Positions 54,696-64,000 of a DNA stretch of 64,000 nt are shown in pieces. The translations under genes were made by a program, and so were the position numbers. The notes beneath the pieces were generated by a model. It ran no database searches and was not told the origin of the DNA. It saw nothing but the letters and a program-made list of their open reading frames with translations. Source of the DNA: Mycolicibacterium aubagnense (GTDB lineage: Bacteria; Actinomycetota; Actinomycetes; Mycobacteriales; Mycobacteriaceae); contig NZ_AP022577.1 of assembly GCF_010730955.1 (NCBI RefSeq), forward strand, positions 248,001 through 312,000, written 5' to 3'. The first letter of the stretch is position 1. Every line of letters starts with the position of its first letter.

Positions 54696-55922
54696 ATGAG
54701 CATCAAGACCCTCGATGAGCTGTTGGGCGAAGGCGTAGAGGGGCGGGGCGTCCTGGTCCGCTCCGACCTGAACGTCCCACTCGACGAGAACGGCAACATC
54801 ACCGATCCGGGCCGGATCATCGCCTCCGTCCCGACGCTGGCCGCGCTGGCCGACGCCGGTGCCAAGGTCGTCATCACCGCCCACCTGGGCCGGCCCAAGG
54901 GCGGCCCGGACCCCAAGTTCTCGCTCGCACCGGTCGCCGCAGCGCTCGGAGAGAAGCTGGGCCGGCACGTCCAGCTGGCCGGTGACGTCGTCGGCACCGA
55001 CGCGCTCGCCCGCGCCGAGGGCCTGACCGACGGTGATGTGCTGCTGCTGGAGAACATCCGCTTCGACCCGCGTGAGACCAGCAAGGACGACGACGAGCGT
55101 GCGGCCCTGGCCCGCGAACTGGCGGCTCTGGTCGAGGGCGCCGACGGCTCGCCCGGCGCGTTCGTCTCAGACGGCTTCGGGGTGGTACACCGCAAGCAGG
55201 CTTCGGTGTACGACGTCGCGAACATCCTGCCGCACTACGCGGGCACGCTGGTGGCCACCGAGGTCAAGGTGCTCGAGCAGCTGACCAGCTCGACCGAGCG
55301 GCCGTATGCCGTCGTGCTGGGTGGCTCCAAGGTGTCCGACAAGCTCGCCGTCATCGAGAACCTCGCCACCAAGGCCGACAGCATTGTCATCGGCGGCGGC
55401 ATGTGTTTCACCTTCCTTGCGGCCCAAGGGCTTTCCGTCGGCACCTCGCTGTTGCAGGAAGAGATGATCGACACCTGCAAGCGCCTGCTGGACACCTACG
55501 CCGACGTCATCCACCTCCCCGTCGACATCGTCGTGGCCGACAAGTTCGCCGCGGATGGCGAACCGGAGACCGTGGCCTCCGACCGCATCCCCGAAGGCAA
55601 GATGGGCCTGGACATCGGCCCCGAGTCCGTCAAACGGTTCACCGCACTGCTGTCCAACGCCAAGACCGTGTTCTGGAACGGCCCGATGGGCGTCTTCGAG
55701 TTCCCGGCCTTCGCCGACGGCACCAAGGGTGTGGCCGAAGCCATCATCACTGCTACGTCCAAGGGCGCGTTCAGCGTCGTGGGCGGCGGCGACTCGGCGG
55801 CCGCAGTGCGCCAGCTCGAACTCGCGGAGGACGGCTTCTCGCACATCTCGACCGGTGGCGGCGCGTCGCTGGAGTACCTCGAGGGCAAGACCCTCCCCGG
55901 CATCGAAGTCTTGGAGTCGTAG
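54696..55922 (+). CDS. pgk: phosphoglycerate kinase
   Basis: A 408-residue two-domain PGK. Substrate-side residues are in [12 protein letters not shown] and [10 protein letters not shown]. The ADP-side segments are [17 protein letters not shown] and [10 protein letters not shown], and the hinge and C-terminal GGGDSAAAV loop are present. It transfers phosphate from 1,3-bisphosphoglycerate to ADP. It starts 34 bp after gap and ends 3 nt before tpiA, so the three are one operon. Confidence 0.97.
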   Translation: MSIKTLDELLGEGVEGRGVLVRSDLNVPLDENGNITDPGRIIASVPTLAALADAGAKVVITAHLGRPKGGPDPKFSLAPVAAALGEKLGRHVQLAGDVVGTDALARAEGLTDGDVLLLENIRFDPRETSKDDDERAALARELAALVEGADGSPGAFVSDGFGVVHRKQASVYDVANILPHYAGTLVATEVKVLEQLTSSTERPYAVVLGGSKVSDKLAVIENLATKADSIVIGGGMCFTFLAAQGLSVGTSLLQEEMIDTCKRLLDTYADVIHLPVDIVVADKFAADGEPETVASDRIPEGKMGLDIGPESVKRFTALLSNAKTVFWNGPMGVFEFPAFADGTKGVAEAIITATSKGAFSVVGGGDSAAAVRQLELAEDGFSHISTGGGASLEYLEGKTLPGIEVLES

Positions 55923-55925
55923 AAC

Positions 55926-56711
<786 letters not shown>

Positions 56712-56755
56712 AACGGCAAACTGGACCTGTGCCGTGATGTCCGTTAGACCACCGG

Positions 56756-56761
56756 TAAGCT
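56756..56761 (+). promoter_or_regulatory. -10 element (TAAGCT) of leaderless secG
   Basis: TAAGCT ends 7 nt before the secG ATG at 56769, giving a leaderless start. Suggests secG is not dependent on the gap promoter. Confidence 0.5.
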
Positions 56762-56768
56762 GAGCGTC

Positions 56769-57005
56769 ATGATTTTGGCCCTGCAGATCACGTTGATCAT
56801 CACCAGCGTCTTGGTTGTGTTGCTGGTGTTGCTCCACCGGGCCAAGGGCGGCGGTCTGTCGACGCTGTTCGGCGGCGGTGTGCAGTCCAGCCTGTCCGGC
56901 TCCACCGTGGTGGAGAAGAACCTGGATCGCCTGACGTACTTCATCACCGGCATCTGGCTGGTGTCGATCATCGGCATCGCGCTGCAGATCAAGTACGGCG
57001 CCTAG
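56769..57005 (+). CDS. secG: protein translocase subunit SecG
   Basis: A 78-residue SecG: TM1 about 2-22, the conserved loop HRAKGGGLSTLFGGG, and TM2 about 53-71. It is an accessory subunit of SecYEG. Position after tpiA is conserved in actinobacteria (Rv1440). Leaderless start proposed. A strong stem-loop follows the stop. Confidence 0.95.
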   Translation: MILALQITLIITSVLVVLLVLLHRAKGGGLSTLFGGGVQSSLSGSTVVEKNLDRLTYFITGIWLVSIIGIALQIKYGA

Positions 57006-57029
57006 ATTCGGCTGCCCAGCTTCAGCTTG

Positions 57030-57066
57030 CAGAACCGGCCACGCCTGCCAGGCGTGGCCGGTTCTG
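57030..57066 (+). terminator. 18-bp stem-loop terminator after secG
   Basis: CAGAACCGGCCACGCCTG at 57030-57047 and its exact complement at 57049-57066, with one central base (effective loop of a few bases), 24 bp after the secG stop. TCTG follows; no real U-tract. Confidence 0.7.
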
Positions 57067-57215
57067 TCTGTTGTGCCGGCACTGACAGGAAGCGTCCAGC
57101 CAGTGCTGGGCTGGTGCTTAAGTCGATGACAGGGCGCGCTTAGCGCCGACCCCTACGCTCGCCTCGGTACCTCCAGGGCAGTCGTGGGTTGCTGGCGGAT
57201 AAGGCGGAGTCTGTG

Positions 57216-57854
57216 GTGAAACGTGTTCGGGCGAGCGCTGGTGCGATGGCGCTACTCTGCATGGCCGGCGGGGTGGCCCCCGGTCCGGCCGGAGCCGACC
57301 CACTACCTATCGCCGATGTCAAGCAGTCTGTCAATACGGAAGACGGTTGGCGCCTGGGCGTTTCGCTGACCCAGATGACCGTCAATTCGGTGCCCAACAT
57401 GGCCGCGACGGCCTTCACCCGAGAGGGTTTCGTCACCGGGCGGGCCGAGGCCGGCATCGAGGGCAGCGGCTCGTCGGCGGTCAACAACGGGACGCTGATC
57501 GTCGGCCTGCAGCTCGGGTGCCAGGTCGACCTCAGCGAGGGTGCGAGCGTCGGCGGAGACGCCGACATCGGGGTCAACCCGGGGTTCAGTGGAAACGTGC
57601 TGAATGCCATCGGTCCCTATGCCGATCTGGAAGGCAACGTCTCGGTGAACCTGTTGCCGGGCACCATCACCAATGTGGTGCTGGGCAAGAAGTCGCTCAA
57701 GGGCCGTACCGGCGGCATCACCGTCCACGATGCTCACGTCAAGGTCGACGCCTGCGGTGGGGCCGTGGCGATCCGCTTCTTCTCTACGGCCACCATCGAC
57801 ACCGACAAGAACGACGACAGCGTGAATGCGTACGGGGACATCGTGCAGCTATGA
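57216..57854 (+). CDS. MspA-family porin
   Basis: A 212-residue outer-membrane (mycomembrane) porin-family protein. The signal peptide ends A-G-A before DPLP at about residue 28. The mature chain shows the MspA pattern: LTREGF-type segment as FTREGFVTGRAEAGI, short alternating beta strands, GVNPGFSGNVLNAIGP and a final NAYGDIVQL. It has two Cys (GLQLGCQV, VDACGG) that classical MspA lacks. GTG 57216 or 57213, with GGCGGAG before them; the frame runs to TTG 57189. MspA proteins are octameric channels. The stop overlaps the next gene. Confidence 0.85.
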   Translation: MKRVRASAGAMALLCMAGGVAPGPAGADPLPIADVKQSVNTEDGWRLGVSLTQMTVNSVPNMAATAFTREGFVTGRAEAGIEGSGSSAVNNGTLIVGLQLGCQVDLSEGASVGGDADIGVNPGFSGNVLNAIGPYADLEGNVSVNLLPGTITNVVLGKKSLKGRTGGITVHDAHVKVDACGGAVAIRFFSTATIDTDKNDDSVNAYGDIVQL

Positions 57855-58321
57855 GTGCCGTGCGAACGCTTGTCAGGCCCGGCCGTCGGTGGGCCGCCGC
57901 AGTCGGCGTGGCGGCATGGGCGGCGTCGGCCTGGTTGACCGTCTCGTCGCCGGCATATGCCGACTGCACCGGTGCCGGCGACTTCGGCGCAGGGTCGGGT
58001 TGCGCCCCGCCGGGCGGCGGCAGCTCATCTGCCAAGGCCTGGCCGCCGACAGCCGTGGACTGGCCGCCCAACGCGGATTCGGATAGCGGCGGCGGGGGCG
58101 GCGGCGATCATGGCGGTGGCGATTCCACCTCGACCCCGATCGTGATGCCGGACGGGCAACAGCCATCAACGACGACGTCGCGTTCGGGTAGTTCATCCGG
58201 TGCCGCGGACACGACCACCACAACGTCATCGGCGCCGATCGTCCCGGCTGGGCCGCCGGCACCGGTGACGACGGTCACGCTGACCACGACACCGATCGTG
58301 GTCCCGACCCCGGCACCCTGA
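57851..58321 (+). CDS. secreted Thr/Pro/Gly-rich protein coupled to the porin
   Basis: A 156-residue protein with a Sec signal (basic RTLVRPGRRW, hydrophobic Ala/Val core, cut predicted after A-Y-A before DCTG). The mature part is low complexity: a C-x11-C pair near its start, Gly/Ser-rich middle and a Thr/Pro/Val-rich tail ending PTPAP, with no folded domain evident. ATG overlaps the porin TGA (ATGA), so both are made together. It may be a wall-spanning or O-glycosylated partner of the porin. This is inference. Confidence 0.78.
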   Translation: MSAVRTLVRPGRRWAAAVGVAAWAASAWLTVSSPAYADCTGAGDFGAGSGCAPPGGGSSSAKAWPPTAVDWPPNADSDSGGGGGGDHGGGDSTSTPIVMPDGQQPSTTTSRSGSSSGAADTTTTTSSAPIVPAGPPAPVTTVTLTTTPIVVPTPAP

Positions 58322-58365
58322 GTGCCAAGTGCTGCGGCACCGGCGTCCGCCGTCAATACTGAGGT

Positions 58366-61173
58366 ATGCCAGAGGCTCCCGACGTTCCAGACACCACGCT
58401 GCTGCCGATCGGATCGGTTCAGCGCACCGAAGTCGGCCGGGAGGCCACAGAGCCGATGCGTGAAGACATTCGCCTGCTCGGCGCCATCCTCGGTGACACG
58501 GTTCGCGAGCAGAACGGTGACGCCGTGTTCGATCTCGTCGAGCGGGCGCGAGTGGAGTCGTTCCGGGTGCGGCGGTCGGAGATCGACCGGGCCGACCTGG
58601 CAGCGCTCTTCTCCGGCATCGATATTCATCAGGCCATCCCGGTCATCCGAGCGTTCACCCATTTCGCGTTGCTGGCCAACGTTGCCGAGGACATCCACCG
58701 CGAACGGCGGCGTGCCGTGCACGTGGCAGCCGGGGAGCCTCCGCAGAACAGCAGCCTGGCCGCGACGTACCGCAAGCTGGATGAGGCCGGGGGATTGGAC
58801 GCGGCGGCGGTCGCCGATGCGCTCCGCGGCGCGCTCGTCTCACCGGTGATCACCGCCCATCCCACCGAAACCCGGCGACGGACCATCTTCGACACCCAGA
58901 ACCGGATCACCGACCTGATGCGGTTGCGGCTGCACGGGCACACGCGCACGCGCGACGACCGCGACATCGAGACCGAGTTGCGGCGGCACATCCTCACCCT
59001 GTGGCAGACGGCGCTGATCCGGTTGTCACGGTTGAAGATTCAAGACGAGATCGCCACCGGTCTGCGTTATTACCCGGCCGCGTTCTTCGACGTCATCCCG
59101 CAGGTCAACGCCGAGGTGCGCGCCGCGCTCCAGGCCCGCTGGCCCGGTGCCGCGCTGCTGGAGACGCCGATCCTGCGGCCAGGATCCTGGATCGGCGGCG
59201 ACCGTGACGGCAATCCCAACGTCACCGGCGACGTGGTGCGGCTGGCGAGCGGCAGCGCGGCCTACACCGCGCTGGACCGCTACTTCGCCGAACTTCTTGC
59301 GCTGGACCACGAATTGTCCATGTCGGCGCGGCTGGTGCGCGTGAGTGACGAGTTGCAGGCGCTGGCCGACCAGCATCCTGAACCGGCCCACGCCGACGAA
59401 CCGTACCGCCAGGCGCTGCACGTGGTCCGCGGGCGCCTGACGGCCACGGCCGCCGAGATCCTCGACCGGCAGCCCGAGCACGAGCTGGGCCTCGGGTTGC
59501 CGCGCTACGTCACACCGGGCGAGCTGCTCGCCGACCTGGACGTCATCGATGCCTCGCTCCGTGCCGGCGGTACCAGTGTGCTGGCCGACGATCGGTTGGC
59601 TCGGCTCCGAGAGTCTGTGCGGGTCTTCGGTTTTCACCTGTGCGGCCTCGACATGCGGCAGAACTCCGAAGTGCACGAGCAGGTGGTCGCCGAACTGCTG
59701 GCCTGGGCCGGTGTGCACCCTGACTATGCGTCGCTGCCGGAAGACGAGCGGGTCGCCGTGTTGGTCGCCGAGCTGTCCACCCGCCGCCCGCTGGTGAGCC
59801 GCGATGCCCAGCTGTCCGAACTCGCTCGCAAGGAACTGGACATCGTCGCGGCGGCCGCCAGGGCCGTCGAGGTCTTCGGGGCACAGGCCATTCCGAACTA
59901 CATCATCTCGATGTGCCAGTCGGTGTCGGACCTGCTCGAGGCCGCGGTGTTGCTCAAGGAGGCGGGTCTGCTCGACGCGGCCGGGCCCGAGCCCTACAGC
60001 CCGGTCGGCATCGTGCCGTTGTTCGAGACCATCGATGACCTGCAGCGTGGATCGTCGATTCTGGAAGCGGCCCTTGCCATTCCGCTGTACCGCTCGATTG
60101 TCACTGCCCGGGGAGAGCATCAGGAGGTGATGCTCGGTTACTCCGACTCCAACAAGGACGGTGGGTACCTGGCGGCCAACTGGGCGCTCTACCGGGCCGA
60201 GCTCGACCTCGTGGAATCTGCCCGCAAGACCGGAATTCGGCTGCGATTGTTCCACGGCCGCGGCGGTACTGTCGGCCGTGGCGGTGGCCCGAGTTACGAC
60301 GCGATCCTCGCGCAGCCGCCCGGAGCGGTCAGGGGCTCGCTGCGGATCACCGAGCAGGGCGAAGTGATCGCCGCCAAATACGCCGAACCGCATGCGGCGC
60401 ATCGCAATCTGGAGACCCTGTTGGCCGCCACCCTGGAGTCGACCCTGCTCGACGTCGAAGGGCTCGGCGACGCGGCGGCGCCCGCCTATGACGTGCTCGA
60501 CGACCTCGCCGCCCGCGCGCAACGGGCCTACAGCGAATTGGTGCACGACACACCGGGATTCGTCGAATACTTCAAGGCGTCGACGCCCGTCAGCGAGATT
60601 GGCGCGCTCAACATCGGCAGTCGCCCGACGTCACGTAAGCCGACCACCTCGATCGCCGATCTGCGGGCCATCCCGTGGGTACTGGCCTGGAGCCAGTCCC
60701 GGGTGATGCTGCCAGGCTGGTACGGCACCGGCACGGCGTTCGAGGAGTTCATCGAGAACACCGAGGGTGGTCTCGAGGTACTGCGGGACCTGTACGCCAA
60801 ATGGCCGTTCTTCCGGACTGTGCTGTCCAACATGGCGCAGGTCCTGGCCAAGTCGGATCTCGGCTTGGCAGCGCGGTATTCGGAGCTCGTGGACGACGAG
60901 GCGTTGCGCCACCGTGTCTTCGACAAGATCGCCGCCGAACATGAGCGCACCATCCGGATGCATGCCCTGATCACCGGACACGACGACCTGCTCGCCGACA
61001 ACCCCGCATTGGCGCGGTCGGTGTTCAACCGGTTCCCGTACCTGGAGCCGCTCAACCATCTTCAAGTCGAGCTGCTGCGCCGCTACCGCTCCGGCGACGA
61101 CGACGAACTCGTGCAACGCGGCATCCTGCTGACCATGAGCGGGTTGGCCACCGCGCTGCGAAATAGCGGGTAG
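58366..61173 (+). CDS. ppc: phosphoenolpyruvate carboxylase
   Basis: A 935-residue PEPC making oxaloacetate from PEP and bicarbonate. Catalytic signatures: [15 protein letters not shown] with the essential His near residue 166, [16 protein letters not shown], and [19 protein letters not shown]. The C-terminus ends with the invariant N-S-G, here NSG. Its presence is typical of fast-growing mycobacteria. It starts 45 bp after the secreted-protein stop; AATACT lies 5 nt before the ATG, possibly a -10 of a leaderless message. Confidence 0.97.
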   Translation: MPEAPDVPDTTLLPIGSVQRTEVGREATEPMREDIRLLGAILGDTVREQNGDAVFDLVERARVESFRVRRSEIDRADLAALFSGIDIHQAIPVIRAFTHFALLANVAEDIHRERRRAVHVAAGEPPQNSSLAATYRKLDEAGGLDAAAVADALRGALVSPVITAHPTETRRRTIFDTQNRITDLMRLRLHGHTRTRDDRDIETELRRHILTLWQTALIRLSRLKIQDEIATGLRYYPAAFFDVIPQVNAEVRAALQARWPGAALLETPILRPGSWIGGDRDGNPNVTGDVVRLASGSAAYTALDRYFAELLALDHELSMSARLVRVSDELQALADQHPEPAHADEPYRQALHVVRGRLTATAAEILDRQPEHELGLGLPRYVTPGELLADLDVIDASLRAGGTSVLADDRLARLRESVRVFGFHLCGLDMRQNSEVHEQVVAELLAWAGVHPDYASLPEDERVAVLVAELSTRRPLVSRDAQLSELARKELDIVAAAARAVEVFGAQAIPNYIISMCQSVSDLLEAAVLLKEAGLLDAAGPEPYSPVGIVPLFETIDDLQRGSSILEAALAIPLYRSIVTARGEHQEVMLGYSDSNKDGGYLAANWALYRAELDLVESARKTGIRLRLFHGRGGTVGRGGGPSYDAILAQPPGAVRGSLRITEQGEVIAAKYAEPHAAHRNLETLLAATLESTLLDVEGLGDAAAPAYDVLDDLAARAQRAYSELVHDTPGFVEYFKASTPVSEIGALNIGSRPTSRKPTTSIADLRAIPWVLAWSQSRVMLPGWYGTGTAFEEFIENTEGGLEVLRDLYAKWPFFRTVLSNMAQVLAKSDLGLAARYSELVDDEALRHRVFDKIAAEHERTIRMHALITGHDDLLADNPALARSVFNRFPYLEPLNHLQVELLRRYRSGDDDELVQRGILLTMSGLATALRNSG

Positions 61174-61204
61174 CCGTGTCGGCTGTTCGAATTCTGGCCG
61201 TGAG

Positions 61205-61369
61205 TCAGAGATTCGGTGGTTCGCTGCCGTGGACGGCGATCGGCCTCTTGGCCCGGCCTTTGACAAGCAGGAGAAAGCTCCATTTCATCAACATCGTCCC
61301 GAGAGCGATGAGTAAGACGATCGCGATGATCGCGATGACGACGACCAAAGCCTGGGTGCTGATAATCAT
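61205..61369 (-). CDS. 54-residue single-TM membrane protein
   Basis: A short leftward ORF that translates to MIISTQALVVVIAIIAIVLL onward: one long TM helix (about 6-38), then a basic stretch (KGRAKRP) and a polar tail. AAGAAG lies 6-11 nt before the ATG at 61369. Family not recognised. Its place at the end of a same-strand run of small membrane proteins, and the clean TM topology with positive inside tail, support it. Confidence 0.5.
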   Translation of the reverse strand: MIISTQALVVVIAIIAIVLLIALGTMLMKWSFLLLVKGRAKRPIAVHGSEPPNL

Positions 61370-61435
61370 GCTGACTTCTTGCAGTGGTTGAGTAGGGTAT
61401 TGCGCTTCAGATCGGTTGGACCTGAGCTATGGGTG

Positions 61436-61636
61436 TCATGAACTTGGCTTTGGTACAACGCAATTCGTGACCTTCGGATTGACACCCAGATAATTGAGTG
61501 GACCCGCGATGACGGTGACCGCGATCGTCCCCACGCTGGCACAGTTCTGTTCGGCGTGGGTGAAGTAGCCGCGTTGGCCGGCCGCGAAGGCGCCAATCAC
61601 CAGCCAGACGACTACCAGTAACCCTGCGTATCGCAT
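61436..61636 (-). CDS. 66-residue secreted or membrane-anchored small protein
   Basis: Starts MRYAGLLVVVWLVIGAFAAGQRGYF: a TM/signal segment of about 17 residues, then a compact domain with two Cys (NCASVGTIAVTVIAGPLNYL and TNCVV) that could form a disulfide. ATG 61636 has AGGAG 8 nt upstream. Similar small proteins occur widely in mycobacteria. A short, probably exported product of unknown function. Confidence 0.7.
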   Translation of the reverse strand: MRYAGLLVVVWLVIGAFAAGQRGYFTHAEQNCASVGTIAVTVIAGPLNYLGVNPKVTNCVVPKPSS

Positions 61637-61707
61637 GATGTGTCTCCTCTGATATTCACCCCAGGCGGCGGCGAATCACCGTCGTCGAGTCGTGTTGCCG
61701 GCCAGTG

Positions 61708-61875
61708 TTAGTAGTAATGACGGCGGCCGAAGGCGGGACGTCCCATCCGTCCCATGGCCATCAGAACCAAGCCGATGACGAGGAGAACGACCCCGATGGG
61801 CACCAGGGGCAGGTTGGTGTGGAGCAGCATTCCGGCGATGATGAGAACGATTCCGGCGATGATCATGAGGAACAT
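61708..61875 (-). CDS. 55-residue DUF6131-like membrane protein
   Basis: Two TM helices (about 2-18 and 23-41) with a short LHTNLP turn, then GRMGRPAFGRRHYY at the C-terminus. This matches the DUF6131-type small proteins common in mycobacteria, which end G-R-P-x-G-G-R-R-H-x-Y/W. ATG 61875 has only a weak GAG upstream; ATG 61866 is an alternative. Lies next to the CsbD-like gene on the same strand. Confidence 0.72.
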   Translation of the reverse strand: MFLMIIAGIVLIIAGMLLHTNLPLVPIGVVLLVIGLVLMAMGRMGRPAFGRRHYY

Positions 61876-61910
61876 CTCGTTTCGATGGCCATGTGGTGAG
61901 CGATGGCTGG

Positions 61911-62084
61911 TTAGCGTTTGAAGGCGTCTCTGATCTTGGCGCCGGCCTGTTTGGTGTTGCCTTTGAATTGATCGACGCGGCCTTCGTTGCGCAGCCGCGT
62001 GCTGCCGGTGCTTTGGCCTATGAGCTTCTTCAGGGTGCCCTTGGCCGCCTCGGCTTTGTTGGCGATTGTCTTACCGATGCTCAT
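61911..62084 (-). CDS. CsbD-like stress protein (57 aa)
   Basis: MSIGKTIANKAEAAKGTLKK followed by a LIGQSTGSTRLRNEGRVDQFKG helix and K-Q-A-G-A-K-I-R-D-A-F: the CsbD-like pattern of a small, highly charged, helical stress protein. AAGGAAGG lies about 10 nt before the ATG at 62084. CsbD homologs are general-stress genes in Bacillus and mycobacteria; the biochemical role is unknown. It is probably co-transcribed with the membrane-protein gene upstream. Confidence 0.82.
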   Translation of the reverse strand: MSIGKTIANKAEAAKGTLKKLIGQSTGSTRLRNEGRVDQFKGNTKQAGAKIRDAFKR

Positions 62085-62148
62085 TCGCTGTCGCCTTCCT
62101 TCTTTGGTCCGCCGCGACTGCGGCTGTGCTTGCGATCCGGGCCGGGCA

Positions 62149-62598
62149 CTAACGCGGCCTGCCGGGATGCGCGGTGTCCGCCGGTCGTCGACCGTGCCAG
62201 CGTCCGAACAAGGTAGACGTGCCGCCTTCCACGGTCGATTTCTTGTGGTCCACCACTGCGCTGGTGGTCGTGTCGGCCTGCTGGTGTTCGATCCGTTGGT
62301 CGCGCTCCTCGTTGAGGAACGCCGTCTCACGTTGCGAATCCTTGAGCTGGTCCCGGGCGTCTCGCCCGCGTCCTGCGGTGCGTCGTGCGCCTGCCAGCAA
62401 AATCGCAAGACCCAACATCGCCACTGCGCCGTCCACGATCCCGAACAGGAAGACGGTGCCGGTCGACCCGGTGACGTGATAGCCCAGGAGGGAGAAATTC
62501 TCGGCCAGCGGATGGGTGGCAGTCGTATTGGTGAGGATGCCGGCGAACCCTGCGATCGCCGCCATGAGCAGAACAATCAGACCGATGATGACGATCAT
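62149..62598 (-). CDS. 149-residue membrane protein with charged tail
   Basis: Two TM helices (about 2-22 and 45-70), a GYHVTGSTGTVFLFGIVDGAVAMLG segment common in mycobacterial proteins of this type, then a strongly charged helical tail (RRTAGRGRDARDQLKDSQRETAFLNEERDQR, probably a short coiled coil). ATG 62598 with AGAGGTG 5 nt upstream; the frame extends to 62634 without need. First gene of the small-protein cluster, with a promoter candidate 30-58 bp upstream. Confidence 0.78.
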   Translation of the reverse strand: MIVIIGLIVLLMAAIAGFAGILTNTTATHPLAENFSLLGYHVTGSTGTVFLFGIVDGAVAMLGLAILLAGARRTAGRGRDARDQLKDSQRETAFLNEERDQRIEHQQADTTTSAVVDHKKSTVEGGTSTLFGRWHGRRPADTAHPGRPR

Positions 62599-62953
62599 GG
62601 TGCACCTCTGAAACTTTCTAGAAGCCCAGTACACGCCCTATTTCGACCCTTGTCAACAGCGTCGAATTACATCGTCTGTCTACATTGTTGACAGCCAGTT
62701 GGGCCGCGATCGTGGATGGTGCGATGGCAGACTCGAGGGGGCTTGCAGAGTCCGTGGCCGGGGGGCCAATGCGGGCGCTGAGGATGCTGAACGCCCTGGC
62801 CTAAACGCCGGTCGCTCGTCGATGATCGTGAGGATCGCGCCGGCGATCATCGACACAGCGGCAAGCGGGACTCGGCGAAGGGCGCCGCATTTACTCGCCG
62901 CGCAGCTCATCAGCTGATCGCGGTGGCGATTGTGGGGCACGGCGTGCCTCCAG
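62599..62953. other. 355-bp intergenic region before the 13E12 gene
   Basis: Contains the promoter above and the inverted TGTCAACA/TGTTGACA pair. It also has a 9-bp dyad TCGATGATC (62819-62827) / GATCATCGA (62845-62853). Open frames on both strands look like shadows, without start sites or recognisable domains. Confidence 0.4.
62628..62656 (-). promoter_or_regulatory. promoter of the small stress-protein cluster
   Basis: On the minus strand TTGACA (62656-62651), 17-nt spacer, TGTACT (62633-62628): a consensus -35 and a 4/6 -10. It lies 30 bp before the ATG at 62598. A second TTGACA on the plus strand at 62688-62693 makes TGTCAACA/TGTTGACA an inverted pair 27 bp apart. Confidence 0.5.
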
Positions 62954-64000
62954 TCAGCTTGTGGGACTGCCACTTTCGTCGTCGTCATCGCCCCCGCTCT
63001 CGGGTGGGTAGAGCGTCGGGTGGTGGTATTGATTCGTTCGGGGTTGGCCGATGTCGAGCAGTGGTGGTGGGGTCCAGTGGGTTCGGCCGTTTTTCATGGT
63101 GGTGGTCCAGCCGCCGGTGTAGGCCAGACAGTTGTCGCAGCCGCACGCCAGGCCCAGGTTGGTGATGTTGGTGTGGCCGCCGTCACACCAGTCGGTGTCG
63201 ACGTGGTGAGCTTGGGAGCGGGAGGCGGGGGCGGTGCAGCCCGGTTTGGTGCAGCCGCGGTCGCGGGCGAACAGGGCGAAGCGTTGGGCGACGGTGGCGG
63301 TGCGCCGCGCTCGGCCCAGGTGCAGCGGTTGTGCGTTGTGCTGGTCGAAGACGACGAGGTAGTGGTCGGCCCCTGCGGTGGCGGCCATCTGGACCAGATC
63401 ACCGACCGGGATTTTCGACCCCGTGTGGGTGAGCGCGACCCCGGCGCGCTTCTCCAGCTCGGTGACGGTGGTGGTGGCCACCACGGTGACAGGCAGACCG
63501 TTGTGCTCACCGAGCATGCCCGAGGACAGCAGCATCCGGCACATCGCGGCGAACGCGTCGTGGCGACGCTGGGCGGGGCTGCGGGTGTCGGAGTTGATCT
63601 GCTCGGCTGACGGGGTACCCGACACGCAGGGCTGCGCATCGGCGGGATTACACATGCCCGGGGCCGCGTATTTGTCCACCAATGCGTCGAAGTACGCGCG
63701 CGCTTCGGGGGTCAGGACGCCCTGCAGATCCGACATCGAGTCCGGTCGTTGCCTGCCCACGGTGAGGCCGCGCTGGCGGGCCCGTTCGGCATCATCAGGC
63801 AACGGCCCATCCTGATCGAGTAGATACAACAGCGCCTCGGCGGCGGCACGCAACTCTTCGGGGGTCTGGTGCCGCGCCCCGGCGACCAGGGACTGCTCGA
63901 ACTGCCGGCGGGTCGCCAGGTCCACCCAGGTAGGCAGTTTTGTCATGGCGTGGCCGAGCACTTTGACATGTTCGGGATTGATCGCCCCGGCTGCTTGCGC
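62954..64000 (-). CDS. 13E12-repeat family protein, DUF222-HNH (5' end beyond window)
   Basis: The frame is open through base 64000, so the N-terminus is missing; 348 residues are visible. It is a mycobacterial 13E12 protein: the end of a DUF222 domain (PEELRAAAEALLYLL, LTPEARAYFDALVDKY, SPAQRRHDAFAAMCRMLL) and a C-terminal HNH domain (RDRGCTKPGC, QAHHVDTDWCDGGHTNITNL). The tail has the usual WTPPPLLDIGQPRTN. The segment where many HNH proteins have a Cys/Pro-x-His-His or D-H reads CGCDNCL, so the last metal His may be missing. These are multicopy genes sometimes linked to mobile DNA; function unknown. Confidence 0.85.
   Translation of the reverse strand, partial: AQAAGAINPEHVKVLGHAMTKLPTWVDLATRRQFEQSLVAGARHQTPEELRAAAEALLYLLDQDGPLPDDAERARQRGLTVGRQRPDSMSDLQGVLTPEARAYFDALVDKYAAPGMCNPADAQPCVSGTPSAEQINSDTRSPAQRRHDAFAAMCRMLLSSGMLGEHNGLPVTVVATTTVTELEKRAGVALTHTGSKIPVGDLVQMAATAGADHYLVVFDQHNAQPLHLGRARRTATVAQRFALFARDRGCTKPGCTAPASRSQAHHVDTDWCDGGHTNITNLGLACGCDNCLAYTGGWTTTMKNGRTHWTPPPLLDIGQPRTNQYHHPTLYPPESGGDDDDESGSPTS

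Noticed and set aside
62680..62988. 102-residue leftward ORF before the small-protein cluster
   Set aside because: Overlaps the end of the 13E12 gene, no Shine-Dalgarno, Ser/Pro/Arg-rich shadow-like product.

Overview
The window is a high-GC actinobacterial chromosome segment, almost certainly from a fast-growing mycobacterium (Mycolicibacterium type). The reasons are the gene order pyrR-pyrB-pyrC-(Rv1382-like)-carA-carB-pyrF, mihF-gmk-rpoZ-coaBC-metK, priA, fmt-rsmB-rpe-ribD, the LprG/P55 pair, ribE-ribBA-ribH, uvrC-rapZ-yvcK-whiA and gap-pgk-tpiA-secG. This follows the Rv1379-Rv1440 order of M. tuberculosis as I remember it. An MspA-type porin, ppc and a 13E12/DUF222-HNH protein add to the case. 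No tRNA, rRNA, CRISPR array or intact insertion sequence was seen.

Layout. 1-10 kb is an accessory catabolic block: a leftward aldolase/racemase-like, lactone oxidase and amidase operon (the amidase is cut by the window edge), an AraC regulator, an FAD monooxygenase, a Tat-exported sulfatase, a serine beta-lactamase-like hydrolase and an MHS transporter. 10-18.7 kb is the pyrimidine operon, with a leader hairpin matching a PyrR-binding site next to the pyrR Shine-Dalgarno. 18.7-20.7 kb holds two tandem paralogous small secreted proteins and a 786-bp stretch without a convincing gene. 20.7-24.6 kb is mihF, gmk, rpoZ, coaBC and metK. 24.7-30.6 kb holds a dihydroxyacetone-kinase-family fusion with the domain order L-K, a Baeyer-Villiger monooxygenase, two tandem HSL-type esterases and a YhhN membrane protein. 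30.6-44.5 kb runs from priA through a MarR/cupin pair, fmt, rsmB, rpe, ribD, a small ORF, the P55-like exporter with LprG, a GNAT, ribE, ribBA, ribH and a PH-like membrane protein.

The most unusual part is 45.0-48.4 kb. A three-gene translationally coupled operon sits between the riboflavin genes and uvrC. It encodes a protein resembling class IV (fold-type IV) aminotransferases but apparently lacking the catalytic Lys and Glu, then a MurL-type UDP-MurNAc-L-Ala-L-Glu epimerase with a PP-loop motif, then a MurD2-type Mur ligase. Known MurL/MurD2 biology implies a D-glutamate route for peptidoglycan that bypasses glutamate racemase. The first gene would be an uncharacterised partner.

48.4-61.2 kb is uvrC-rapZ-yvcK-whiA, the glycolytic gap-pgk-tpiA trio, secG, an MspA-family porin coupled to a Pro/Thr-rich secreted protein, and ppc. 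61.2-62.6 kb is a leftward cluster of five very small membrane or CsbD-like proteins, three of them under 60 residues. The window ends in a 13E12-family HNH protein cut by the edge.

Genes are tightly packed with many 4-bp ATGA/GTGA overlaps and abutting convergent stops. Several genes carry a TANNNT -10 element 6-8 nt before the start codon, as expected for leaderless mRNAs. Perfect dyads without U-tracts lie at several transcription-unit ends.
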